DNA of 64,000 bases, from NCBI GenBank assembly GCA_963575745.1, contig CAUYUJ010015951.1, positions 193,387 through 257,386 of the forward strand, in the 5' to 3' direction. Source of the stretch: Prorocentrum cordatum (taxonomy: Eukaryota; Sar; Dinophyceae; Prorocentrales; Prorocentraceae). Position numbers and translations under genes: made by a program. The notes below the pieces were generated by a model. The model searched no databases and was not told the origin of the DNA. It worked only from the letters and a program-made list of their open reading frames with translations. Positions 34,484-44,187 of the stretch are shown in pieces (position 1 is the first letter of the stretch; the number at the start of each line of letters is the position of its first letter).

Positions 34484-35502
34484 ACGAAATCCCGTGGGCG
34501 ACCTCTCCGGAGTCGGCGGGTGTGCCCACGAAGGGGCCAGGCAGAGGGGGGGGGGAGTGGGGGTGCGCAGCGTGGCCCGGGGCACGAGGGGGGGGGGGGG
34601 CAGGGGAGGTGCTGGAGGGCGAGGAGGGGGCCACGAGATCTGGGTGTCCTCCTCCCCCTCCTCCTCCCCCTCCTCTCCTGGTCCTCCTCGTCCTCCTCCT
34701 CCTCCTCCTCCTCCTCCTCCTCCTCTCCTCCTCCTCCTCCTCCTCTCCTCCTCCTCCTCCCTCCTCTCCTCCTCGTCCTCCTCGTCCTCCTCGTCCTCCT
34801 CGTCTCCTCGTCCTCCTCGTCCTCCTCGTCCTCCTCGTCCTCCTCGTCCTCCTCGTCCTCGTCGTCCTCTCGTCCTCCCTCCTCCTCGTCCTCCTCCTCG
34901 TCTCCTCTCGTCCTCCTCCTCGTCCTCCTCCTCGTCTCCTCCCTCGTCCTCCTCGTCCTCCTCGTCCTCCTCTCCTCCTCCTCCTCCTCCTCCTCCTCCT
35001 CCTCCTCCTCCTCCTTCCTCCTCTCGTCCTCGTCCTCCTCATCGTCGTCCTCCTCTCGTCCTCCTCTCGTCCTCCTCCTCTCCTCCGTCCTCCCTCGTCC
35101 TCCTCCTCGTCCTCCTCGTCCTCCTCTCGTCCTCCTCGTCCTCCTCCTCCTCGTCCTCCTCGTCTCCTCGTCCTCCTCGTCCTCCTCGTCCTCCTCCTCC
35201 TCCTCTCCCTCTCCTCCTCTCTCCTCCTCCTCCTCCCTCCTCCTCCTCCTCCCTCCTCCTCCTCCTCCTCCTCCCCCTCCTCCCCCTCCTCCACGACATC
35301 TGGGGCACAGCACGGCCCCAGCCATGCCGTCCACGCCCCCCCAACTCCTGACCCCCCGCTCCGATGCCCCAGCAATTCGGGCGGCCGAGCGCGGACCGTG
35401 TATGGGCACTGCCCACAGGGCGGGATCCTCCGGGGGACCAGAGGTCCTGGCGGCTGGGCCAAAGCGGGGGCCGTGAAGAAGGGGACCACATGGGCGACCC
35501 TG
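34484..35502. repeat. Long CTCCTCGTC/TCC array with flanks
   Basis: 34640-35295 is almost entirely TCC and CTCGTC repeats, about 650 bases, open in several frames on both strands. The flanks (34484-34640 and 35296-35502) hold no supported gene. Confidence 0.85.
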
Positions 35503-35661
35503 AAGGGGCCCAAGGACACAGGTAAAGACATATAAACACAAATAGTCCCAAATTTTCTAGTATTTTATGGGTTTTTGTCTTCCCCCCCCACTTCCCATAT
35601 TTTCCCATATTTTCCTGGGAATCGACGATTAATTGTGTCTGTGTGTTTTTCTCCCTCCTGA
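35503..35661. repeat. Dispersed repeat D, copy 3
   Basis: Starts AAGGGGCCCAAGGACACA and ends CTCCCTCCTGA, with CCCATATTTTCCCATATTTT and GGGAATCGACGATTAATT inside. The minus strand is open throughout. It is only about 1 kb from copy 2, on the other side of the TCC array. Confidence 0.8.
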
Positions 35662-35689
35662 GACCCGGAAAAGCACGGCGGTCGAGCTG

Positions 35690-36075
35690 CGAACCCAACG
35701 GCGGGACCTTGTGGGCAGGATCTCCCAGCAGCCTGGCCAGGACCGCATGGGTGGGGCCTCGTGGGCGACCAGAAGTCCAGGGAGTCGGGCCAAGCCCCGG
35801 TGGGCATGGCCCCATGCCAGGCCAGGCCAGAGCCTTCAGCTGGGCGGGACCTCCTGGGCGAGCGGGAATCATGGCGCCTTGGCCAGATCCTGTGGGCAGG
35901 ACCCCATGTGCGACCAGCCCTTGCGGTGAGGACCACACCGTGTGGGCGGGACCCTCAAAGGGACCGGATGCCCCGCCAACCCAGCGGGCGGGACCCCACG
36001 AGCAGCCGGGAATCCCGGCAGCCGGGCCGAGATTCTGCAGACAGGGGCCGGGCGGTCGACCAGAGGTGCCTGGCG
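35690..36075. repeat. GTGGGCGGGACC-type minisatellite
   Basis: Degenerate units around GGGCGACCAGAAGTCC and GGCAGCCGGGCCAGGACC, period roughly 60 bases. 36076-36214 is unique or C/T-rich. Confidence 0.55.
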
Positions 36076-36214
36076 ATCGGGAACAATTCTTGACCATCCT
36101 GTGGTGTTGGGTCCTCGTTTTGAGGAGATGGCGCCCCACGGTCCTTCTCCTCTTCTCCTCCTCCCCGTCCTCCCTCCTCCCGTCCCTGTTCCTGCCCTCC
36201 GCGCCAGTGCAGCA

Positions 36215-36720
36215 CCCCTCACACGTTTCTTGGCCCCACAAGGAGCTCCACCGAAGGCCCCGGTGGCCGTGTTCGCATGCGCCCGCCGAACCCATGTCGG
36301 CACGCTCCTCATACGCTTCGTGGCCCCATAGGGAGCGCCCGCCGAACCCATTTCGGTACACTCCTCATGCGATTCGTGGCCCCATAGGGAGCTCCACCGA
36401 AGGCTCCAGTGCCGGTGTTCGCATGCGCCCGCCCCGCCCATTTTGGCACGGCCCTCACACGTTTCGTGGCCCCATCGGGAGCGCCATCGAAGGCCCCACT
36501 GGCTGTGTTCGCACGCGTCCGCCCCACCTTTTTGGGTACATCCCTCACACGTTTCGTGGCCCCATAGACCGAAGGGCCTTCGCATGCGTCCGCCCAACCG
36601 TATTTCGGCATACGTCTCTTACGTTTCGTGGCCCCATAGGGAACTCCACCGAAGACCCCAGTGGCTGCGTTCGCATGCGCTCACCGCGCCTAGGGAGCTC
36701 CACCGAAGACAATACTCATG
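36215..36720. repeat. ~90-bp minisatellite, about six copies
   Basis: Each unit contains TTCGTGGCCCCATAGGGAGC, CTCCACCGAAGGCCCC and GTGTTCGCATGCGCCCGCC. Unit starts are near 36224, 36319, 36376 (after a shortened unit), 36463, 36554 and 36628. A minus-strand frame stays open with a repeating GATKRVRAVP peptide, probably by chance. Confidence 0.8.
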
Positions 36721-38015
36721 ACTGCGTTACTCACAGCTGGGTCCTTCGCCAAACAAATTCCTTTTTGAGATTTGTTTCTGGTGGTTGTCGAGAGATGCGA
36801 GGCACCCACTCCAGTCAAACAACTATTTCCACGATCGAGCTGGCGTGGGGCTCAGAGCTCACTGGCAAGTCTTCCACAACGTGCACCCAAAACATTGGCC
36901 ACCTCCTCTGGACAACCGTGCTCCTCCCACTGTTTGTGAACACTGCGAGCCCGGTGCTTGCGGGATCTGCCGCTTCTCGACGTGCCAGCCGCAGAGAGCG
37001 CCAACGACTCCAACGGCATGCGCACGCCGGAGAGCTCCGACGGAGCCTGGGTGAACTGCTCGGCGCAGCACTTTGCAGAATATGCTGGACAGCATCTGCG
37101 GCAAAAGCCGCGAGCACACCTCGCAGCTCGTTGGCAGCCCTTGCGGCAGAGATTGGCGCAGCGTGCGGCTAATCCTGCTGCTGGTCGCATGATCGCCGAC
37201 GCACCATCGTTTCCAGTGCTGAACCTCTCAGGCCTGATTGGAGTTGTAGTCACCTTGCATTCGATGACCTCGCACACTCAATTTGCCTCCAATTTCCGAA
37301 ATACCTATAAGAGTCGGTTGCCAGTAGCCGCCCAGTAGAGACGATCTGCTTGTGGCACCTGGTCAGTTGCGCCAGCTGTGTCCACCGCAATGATGGTCAA
37401 TGGTGGCATGTCGAACAAGGAAGTGTGACCATGCGCAAAATCCTAGTACGTGTCCATCACCAGGCGGCCACAAGAAACACACTCGGAATTGCATCATGCG
37501 TGAAATGCACCTGGGAAGAGCGCACTGTGACAAACATAATGGGCCTTGGCAAGGTGAGAGCGGTGATTTTCATTCAAGGGCCCGCCGGCTTGCGCCCCAA
37601 CGGTTACGGATGGTGGTCGGGAGCAAATCCTTGGGATGCCGATGCGAACCCCATGGTGCAATTACTGCCGTGGGAAAACGAAATCGAACCTATTATCCTA
37701 CACGCGCGCGGGGCGAAACACCGCTTGGTCAAGCCGCAATCGCAGCGCAATTGCGCGCTCCATCCAACAGACGGCCGCTGATGAGAGCACGCGCTTGTAT
37801 AGTGCTCGTCCCCGCACATTCGTATCGTGAGAATGGGCCCACTGGCAGTGCGCACAGTCGAAACTACCCTACTGCTGGCGTCCCGAGCCGCCACGATTCT
37901 CCTCTGGAGCGCGCGCTCCTGGCCACTCGCCGCGCGCCACATGACAGAGGCTCCTGGCACGCACGCCGATGTGATTGCGACGGCTCTTCCTCCCTCCCTC
38001 CACGCACCCTTCCTG
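36721..38015. other. No supported gene
   Basis: Unique sequence, moderately GC-rich. Frames at 36785-37338 (plus) and 36852-37277 (minus) are open, and the minus one has a Cys/Arg-rich stretch (GFCRRCCPAYSAKCC), but neither resembles a family I know. 37350-37781 (plus) is similarly undecided. Confidence 0.3.
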
Positions 38016-38180
38016 AAGGGGCCCTGGGACACACAAACAAATGTACACAAATGACGGGATTCCCCCATGTTTTCCCATATCTTCTGGGCTTTCGTCTGCC
38101 TCCCTCCCACTTCCCATGTTTTCCTACATTTTTCGGGGGAGTCGACGATTTATTGTGTCTGTGTTTTTTCTCCCTCCTGA
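38016..38180. repeat. Dispersed repeat D, copy 4
   Basis: Starts AAGGGGCCCTGGGACACACA and ends TCTCCCTCCTGA. The minus strand is open throughout, as in copies 1-3. Confidence 0.8.
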
Positions 38181-39612
38181 ATCCTTCCTTCTCCCGGAAG
38201 CATCTTCCCGCCGGGTCCTCCATCTCCTTCTGCTTCTGTGCCTGCTCCTCCGGCGTGCGCGGGGATGGCAGGGGTGGGCAAGTTCGCTTCGGTCGAGCGG
38301 CGTGCGGCAGAGAGCGCACGACGAGGCAAGCACCACCGCTGAGCTCACCTGCGATGTGCTGGTTCACGAGGGGTGTGATGCTGTCGCTTTGTTCTGTTGT
38401 TGTGCGCTCTTGTGCTTCTCCTCCTCCACACTTACGGCGCGATGCAACCCCTGCCGCCGGAGAGCGCGGATCCTGCCCAAGACGAACCGGGCGAGAGGAA
38501 GAGGAGGAAGAGTACGAGAAGGAGGACGAGAAGGAGGAGGAGGAGGAGGAGGAGGAGGAGGACGAGAGGAGGAGGAGGAGGAGGAGGAGGAGGAGGAGGA
38601 GGAGGAGGAGGAGGAGGAGGAGGAAGCGCAGTCGGCCATTTTCCCCCTTCGTGCCGCCCCCGCGAGGACGAGAGCCCGACGGAGGCCGCGAGGACGAAGC
38701 CCTCTCCATTCTCGGCGGCCAGCGAGGGGGGAAGCTAGAAGGAGAAGACCTCCTCAGAAAGCGGCGGGGCCTCTCAGAAGCACTCGGGCCTTCCGAGAAG
38801 TTTTCGGCGTCTTCGGAGAAGGCTTACACAACTTCTCCAAAGGCTGGGGGGTCTTCCAAGCCTTCCGAGAAGGCCCGCCTCTTCTAACCTTTCCCCCTCG
38901 CTCGCCGTCGACCTTCTGCGCCACCTCTGAGGGTCTCTGCGACCCACTCAAAAAAATGGATCGCCTCTCTGACCACGTGCTCCATGCCTGGATTGCAGTC
39001 AGGCAGCCTCCTGACCATCAGGGGTGGAGGAGGGAGGAGGGAGGAAGGAGGAGGAGGAGGAGGAGGAGGAGGAGGAGAAGGGAGGAGGAGGAGGAGGAGG
39101 AGGAGGAGGAGGAGGAGGAGGAAGAGAAGGAGGAGAGAGGAACGGGGGGGCAGGAGGAGCGATCCAGAAACGACCCCGTGTGACTCAACGGAAGACGCTC
39201 CATCAATAACGATACTCTGAACACTAGCAGTACAAGACGTCGAATACGCGCAGCACCTCGATGCCTTGTCACATGTTGCCCATGGGATGCCATGTAAGGT
39301 GACCTGCCTCGTGACTTACACATCGCGTGTCCTAACTTTCAGACGCTGCTCTTCAACACGCTTGCTCGGCCGAGCCTCAAACCTGGGCCCTGGACATCAG
39401 GACCTTGACCGGCATGCCCAAGCCCTTCCTTTGACGGCGCGCACAGGGGGTAGGGGGATGGGTGCAAGGCTTCTTAGGAGACTGCTGTGCCCTCCCCAAG
39501 ATGCGGCCAGTGCCGCCTCGTTCGGCGGCGGGAGCCCGCGATTTCGCATGGAAATGGGACCCGTCGCTAATCCACGACCCCTTGGTCCACGTTCGCGATC
39601 GCTGGATCAACT
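38181..39612. repeat. GAG arrays and TTCTCAGAAG palindromic words
   Basis: (GAG)n arrays occupy 38500-38630 and 39025-39140. 38750-38890 has many GCCTTCCGAGAAG/CTCTCAGAAGC words in both orientations. The remainder has no supported gene. Confidence 0.7.
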
Positions 39613-39990
39613 CCATGGCGTCCAAGAGGGGGGGGGGGGGCAGGTCGTGGCTGGCGGCGGGTGCGCGGCCCGAAGGGGGAGGGCCGGGAGCGCAGTGAAA
39701 TCAGAGGAGGCGTCATGACATCTGGGGAGACATCATGGCCCGCCATGATACAGTCGGGGCGTTGACCTAAGGAACCCTAAATAAGGAACGAGGCCCTTTT
39801 TTTCCGTGGGTTAAACTTCGATTTCGCATCGAAAACCTTGGGAAAACCTGAGGCAAGCTGTGAAACAATCAAGGAACACGGAGCCCCTCCCCAACGAAAA
39901 GGGTTCCTTCTTCAGGGCCCCGACTGTATCATGGCCCGCCGTGATACCCCCCCGCCCCCCAGTCGTCACCCCCCTCTTGGCCGCCCCCGA
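39613..39990. mobile_element. MITE family C, copy 4, interrupted by another element
   Basis: GGCGTCCAAGAGGGGG at the left and CCCCCTCTTGGCCGCCCCCGA at the right are family C ends. The middle is split at the central palindrome by the 176-bp element at 39751-39926. The outer target duplication cannot be seen. Confidence 0.68.
39731..39946. mobile_element. Nested short TIR element (39751-39926) with ~20-bp flanking direct repeat
   Basis: The left end CAGTCGGGGCGTTGACC...AAGGAACCC is inverted at the right (GGGTTCC...CAGGGCCCCGACTG). Direct repeats of 20 bases flank it: CATCATGGCCCGCCATGATA at 39731-39750 and TATCATGGCCCGCCGTGATA at 39927-39946 (18 of 20 identical). Because the flanking sequence is itself nearly palindromic, a shorter true duplication is possible. 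It has no coding capacity. Confidence 0.65.
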
Positions 39991-40891
39991 TACTTTTGAT
40001 TCGCGGGTCGAGAGCGAGCCTCTTCCGGTCGAAGCTAAGCGGGCCGCGCACAGCTTTAATTAAAAGAAGAAGAAGGGAAAAAGAAGGCGGGGCCTCACGT
40101 CAAGGCCAAGAGAGGGCAAAGCCCTGGGATCAAGCGGTGCTGAAAGCGAAATGCATGCAAAGGAACGCCTTGGACAGGAACCCGGAGGCGAAGTACCGGG
40201 AGGCGGAGAGCTGGGCCGCCCCCGATACATGGGGATGCCGAGGAGGGCCCCGAACGGCCCCTTCGGGCCCCCGCTGGCTCCGAGCGGGGCTCTATAGAGG
40301 GCCCTTTTTGGGGCCCACTTCTCTTTCCCCCCCCCCACTTGGGTCACCTCCCCCCCCCCCGTTGCCACCCGCCGGAAGGTTCAGTGGACCGCTCCCCTGG
40401 GGACCAGCTTCTCGTCCCGAGCCGTTTCTGACTACCTAACAGACCACCCCAACCCAACCCGAAGACCCGAATTTCGGGTTGGGGGGGGTAAGGGTTCCAC
40501 GCGTGTTTTTTCGATGTTTCCCGACCCCCCCCCACTAGAAATCGATGGTAAATCTGAGCCTTCGGGTTGGGTTGGGGTGGTTTGGTGGGTGGTGAGTTTC
40601 TGGACGGCTCCAGGGTCCGGTCCGGGCCCCGGGGCTTCCCACGACGCGAGGCGCTCTACCTCGGGGGGGGGGACTACAGGGTCGAGGGTCGAGGGCCGAG
40701 GATCGAGGAGGAGGAGGATCGAGAGACCCCACTGGGCGAGATCGAGGAGGAGGAGGAGGATCGAGGATCGAGGAGGAGGAGGAGGATCGAAGATCGAGGA
40801 GGATCGAGGATCGAGGAGGATCGAGGATCGAGGCCCCGTGGGGCGACGCCGCAGCACGGGCTCCCCCAGCGACGGCTCCCAGGGGCCCACT
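39991..40891. repeat. No gene; GATCGAGGA simple repeat at 40675-40845
   Basis: 39991-40670 is unique GC-rich sequence with C-runs (40325-40362) and short AACCCGAA words. 40675-40845 is built from GAGGATCGAGGA units. Confidence 0.65.
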
Positions 40892-41108
40892 CTCTGGACG
40901 CCCGAAATGGGTGCGGAAAGAATGGGTACAATGGCCAACAACAAGTGTTGTCCCGAACCAACAGCGGCCGCTGTTGGGCAGGCGGCCCTCTGTCTCGAAT
41001 GGACACAGGCCGCGGCAGCGTGGACAGCGAATCCGGTTCAAAATGAACAGCAACTGCTGCTGGGCACTGGACCCATTCTTTCCGTGCCCATCTCGGGCGT
41101 CCAGACAC
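40892..41108. repeat. Foldback with ~65-bp arms
   Basis: The left arm (40892-40957, CTCTGGACGCCCGAAATGGG then GCGGAAAGAATGGGT) is inverted in the right arm (41045-41108, ACCCATTCTTTCCG then CCATCTCGGGCGTCCAGA). In the loop is an 18-base perfect palindrome, CAACAGCGGCCGCTGTTG, at 40959-40976. No coding capacity. Confidence 0.8.
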
Positions 41109-41839
41109 TCATCCCCCCTCCGCGAGGAAGGCGGAGGCCCCCCGGGGGCAGCATGGGGCAGGACGGCGCGGACGGGCCTCCAAAAGAGGGCCTCCCCGAG
41201 GGCCCCCCACCCAGTGTCCACCCCGTCGGCTGCGGCAAGGTTGGCGCCGTGGCGGCGCCGGCGTTGGCTTCTGACGCTTCGTGGATCCCCCCTGGAAGGA
41301 TCGCGGCTTTTCGCAAGCGCGGGAGGCCAGGCCTCGTCCGATTCGGGGCCACTGGCGGCAACCAAACCTGAACCCTGAACGACTGCGCTGAAATCGCCGC
41401 CGCGTCGACACGACACGAACCTGCCATAGCACTGTACTAATGATGACTCGTATCCGTTACCAGTGTCTGTCGAATCCCGAATCGGCTCCCGAGCCTACAG
41501 CCGCAGAAGGCCAATCGGGGCATCATTATCGTCGCTTTGAAGCTCGCGTCGAGCTCTGGCTGCTGTAATAGGCCTCGATCAAGAAGGAAAGCAACATGAC
41601 GGCGAGGGACAAGAAGTGTGCCTACTTGGCACCCGCACCTCTCCTTCTCTCGTCCTCTCCTCCTCTCCCCCACTGGACCTCTCCAGGGGTGCGCAATGGC
41701 TCTACTTTCGAGGCGGGTTCAACCGTGGCGAAAAGAGGCCCCCTCCCGGAGAACTCGACGAGTAGGAATGCACAATCACATGTGTATATGTATACATATA
41801 TAATTGTATATCTTCAGACTTCGATCCTCGAAACTTCTC
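41109..41839. other. No supported gene
   Basis: Unique sequence, GC-rich to 41420, then more balanced. Nothing recognised on either strand. Confidence 0.4.
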
Positions 41840-42275
41840 CTCCTCCTCCTCCTCCTCCTCCTCCTCTAAGGAGGCCTCCTAGATGGGGTCCCAACAAATG
41901 GGGTCGGAGGATCGCGCCGCATCACCGATGCATCGGCGATGCACCAGCGACGTCGGCGATGCATCGGCGACACCAGCGTGGAGAAGATCGGACTCCCCAT
42001 CGAGTCGCATCGCCGATGTATCGGCGATGCGGCGCGATCCTCCGCCCCTATCTACTCGGACCCAGTTTTGGAGGCCAAGATCCTCGTCGTCCTCCTCTTC
42101 TGGAGGCCTAGATCCTCGTCCTCCCGGCGACATCTGCGATGAATCGGCGACGCCAGCGTGGACAACATCGGGCTCGATGCATCGGCGATGCGACGAGATC
42201 CTCCGTCTCCATCTACTCAGACCCCGTTTGGGAGGCCTAGACCCTCGTCGTCCTCCTCCTCTGGAGGCCTAGATC

Positions 42276-42317
<42 letters not shown>

Positions 42318-42779
42318 CTCCTCCTCCTCCAGAGACCCAAATCCTCGTCGTCCTCCTCCTCCTCCAGAGGCCTAGGTCCTCCTTCTACTCCTCCTCCTCC
42401 TAGTCCTCGTCCTCCTCCGCCCTCCCTTCTCGACGCCCCTCCTCCTCCTCCTCCTCCTGCTCCTCCTCCTCCTCCTCCCTCCTCCTCCTCCTCCCTCCTC
42501 CTCCTCCTCCCTCCTCCCTCCTCCCTCCCTCCCCTTCCTCCTTCCTCCCCTCCCTCCTCCCTCCCCCTCCTCCTCCTCCTCCTCCTCCTCCCTCCTCTCC
42601 CTCCCTCCTCCTCCCTCCTCCCTCCTCCTCCTCCCTCCTCCTCCTCCTCCCTCCTCCCTCCCTCCTCCCTCCTCCTCCCTCCTCCCTCCTCCCTCCCTCC
42701 TCCCTCCTCCTCCTCCTCCTCCTCCTGCTCCTCCTCCTCCTGCTCCTCCTCCTCCCATCCCCCTCCTCCCTCCCCTCTC
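41840..42779. repeat. CGATGCATCGGCGATG units and long TCC arrays
   Basis: (TCC)n at 41838-41862; 41918-42205 repeats palindromic CGATGCATCGGCGATG units related to family E; 42285-42320 is (CGT)n; 42320-42765 is an interrupted TCC array. Confidence 0.8.
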
Positions 42780-42879
42780 GGCGCCCCTGGTGCGCCGCCC
42801 CCGCGGGCCTGGGCGGGCGCGGCCCACAAGGGGCACCGGGGGGGCCGAGGTCCGCTCCCTCGCCAGCGCCGCCCCATGG

Positions 42880-43001
42880 ACGACAAATAAAAATTAGTCA
42901 AAACATGCCAGAAAAATGCTCAAAAGTACTAAAATAGTCTCCCGACTATTTTTTTGGCTATTTTTGCATATTCCCCCCGTAGAGGGACAGGCCCGACTTA
43001 A
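42880..43001. mobile_element. MITE family A, copy 5, right end only
   Basis: The AT-rich interior and right end (TTCCCCCCGTAGAGGGACAG then GCCCGACTTAA) match family A; the left terminal repeat is missing. 43002-43665 has no supported gene. Confidence 0.72.
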
Positions 43002-43669
43002 GAGCACATCTCTCTTTCGTTCTGCCTCTTCAGGGCTGGACTTAAACGGGGTTTTCCGTTTCGCTCCAACCTGTTTTCCTGTGCCTCCCTGCCAAAACGA
43101 GAAACATAACGCAGCCGAAGCCCAGCAGAACGGCCTTTGGGTCCAACCCTGTGCCTCTCTCTTGCGCGTGGGGCGTTGAATCATGGGGGGGCGAAACAAT
43201 TGGGGGGGTAGACGCGTGCACCTTTCGTGCCCCTTTTGGGTCCCAAGGGGCCCCTCTAAAGCCCCTTTAGGGCTCGAGAAGTGCACCGTTCTTCGCCCCC
43301 CCTCTTTCTGGTCCCCACATGACACAACGCCCGAACCGACCCCTCCCGTGACCAGCACCTTCCGTGACGTTATCCTCGCTTTCCAAACGTCTCTCTGGCC
43401 GCATACACGCGTCTTGGAATGAGGCGAGGGGCACGGCACGGAAGGGATGGCTTGCGAGGGGTCGGTTAGGCCGCCCCTGATCTCTGAGGGTATGAGTTCG
43501 AGAGTACCCATGCAGAACTCGAGGTTCGCGGATCGAAGATCGAACATGTTGAGCGCGTTCCGTACCCTTTCGGCCGGCCGGACGCGCCACGAAATCCTGG
43601 CCAGAACGCACCTCTGGAGGGGTCCTTCAAAAAGGGGATCCTGAGGATAAGGGGCCCCGAGCAAATGGC

Positions 43670-43860
43670 GGGGCGAGGACGACGGGGGCGCGACACCGCC
43701 GGCAGATCGGCGATGGGCCCCCGATGGCGCAAGCGCACCGCTCCTGGGCGGGGTGGGCTGTCGGGCCCCGTCTCGGCGAGGAGTGGGCGGTTGGGAGCCG
43801 ATGCGCTCCCCCCTGAGGCGATCCCCCTCCCTGACGTTGCCCCGACATTCCCCCCCCCCC
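43670..43860. repeat. Dispersed repeat family E, copy 2
   Basis: AGATCGGCGATGGGCCCCCGA, TGTCGGGCCCCGTCTCGGCG and GGTTGGGAGCCGATGCG match landmarks in 11343-11600, in the same order and spacing. Confidence 0.55.
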
Positions 43861-43962
43861 CCCCGCCCTCTTGCGTCCGACCTCAGCGGAGGGAGCGAGG
43901 AGGCCGCCGCGCCTGCATCCTCTCCAGCTGCGCATCCTGGTCCCCCCGCTGGGACGCCGCCG

Positions 43963-44095
43963 CCCTTGCCCGCGCCTCCTCGCCGGCTTGGCGCGCAAGA
44001 GGAGGAGACCCTGTGGGCAAGGAGGCGCCCTCTGGTGCGCGGCTCTGGAGGGCCGCGGGGAGATCCTCCTCGTCCTGCTCCTCCTCCACCTCCTC
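43963..44095. repeat. Segment duplicated at 61537-61676 (family F, copy 1)
   Basis: The blocks CGCGCCTCCTCGCCGGCTTG, GCGCGCAAGAGG and GCGCCCTCTGGTGCGCGGCT, then TCCTCGTCCTGCTCCTCC, are shared with 61537-61676 in the same order. In this copy the segment leads through a pyrimidine tract into the spliced-leader sequence, so it may be part of an upstream regulatory or 5' flanking unit that has been copied. Confidence 0.7.
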
Positions 44096-44152
44096 CTCCC
44101 CCTCCTCCCCCCCCTCCTCCTCCTCCTCCTCCACCTCCTCCTCCTCCTCCTC
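44076..44152 (+). promoter_or_regulatory. Polypyrimidine tract upstream of a splice acceptor
   Basis: About 75 bases of TCC/CTCCACC lead directly to CCGTAG, whose AG at 44156-44157 is followed by CCATTTTGG. A pyrimidine tract ending in AG is what a trans-splice acceptor needs, so RNA transcribed from here could receive a new spliced leader at this AG. This is inferred from position only. Confidence 0.5.
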
Positions 44153-44187
44153 CGTAGCCATTTTGGCTCAAGCCATTTTGGCTCATG
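44151..44187 (+). other. Dinoflagellate spliced-leader sequence plus relict leader
   Basis: 44151-44172 matches the 22-nt dinoflagellate spliced leader from its first variable base (T) through CCGTAGCC, ATTTTGG and CTCAAG. Directly after it, 44173-44187 repeats the leader from its eighth base (CCATTTTGGCTCATG, one change). In dinoflagellates this tandem arrangement arises when an mRNA carrying a leader is reverse-transcribed into the genome and then spliced again at the AG inside the old leader. It is not an SL RNA gene, because no GT donor follows. Confidence 0.9.

Noticed and set aside
34206-35541. Very long Arg/Glu and Ser/Pro/Leu frames on both strands
   Set aside because: The (TCC/CTCGTC)n array lacks stop codons in most frames, so the openness is expected.
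38016-38180. Target duplication CCTGA around repeat D
   Set aside because: CCTGA is constant at the right end of all D copies, so it belongs to the repeat and is not a duplicated target.
44151-44187. Spliced-leader RNA gene
   Set aside because: The leader is followed by a second partial leader and coding sequence instead of a GT donor and an SL RNA body.
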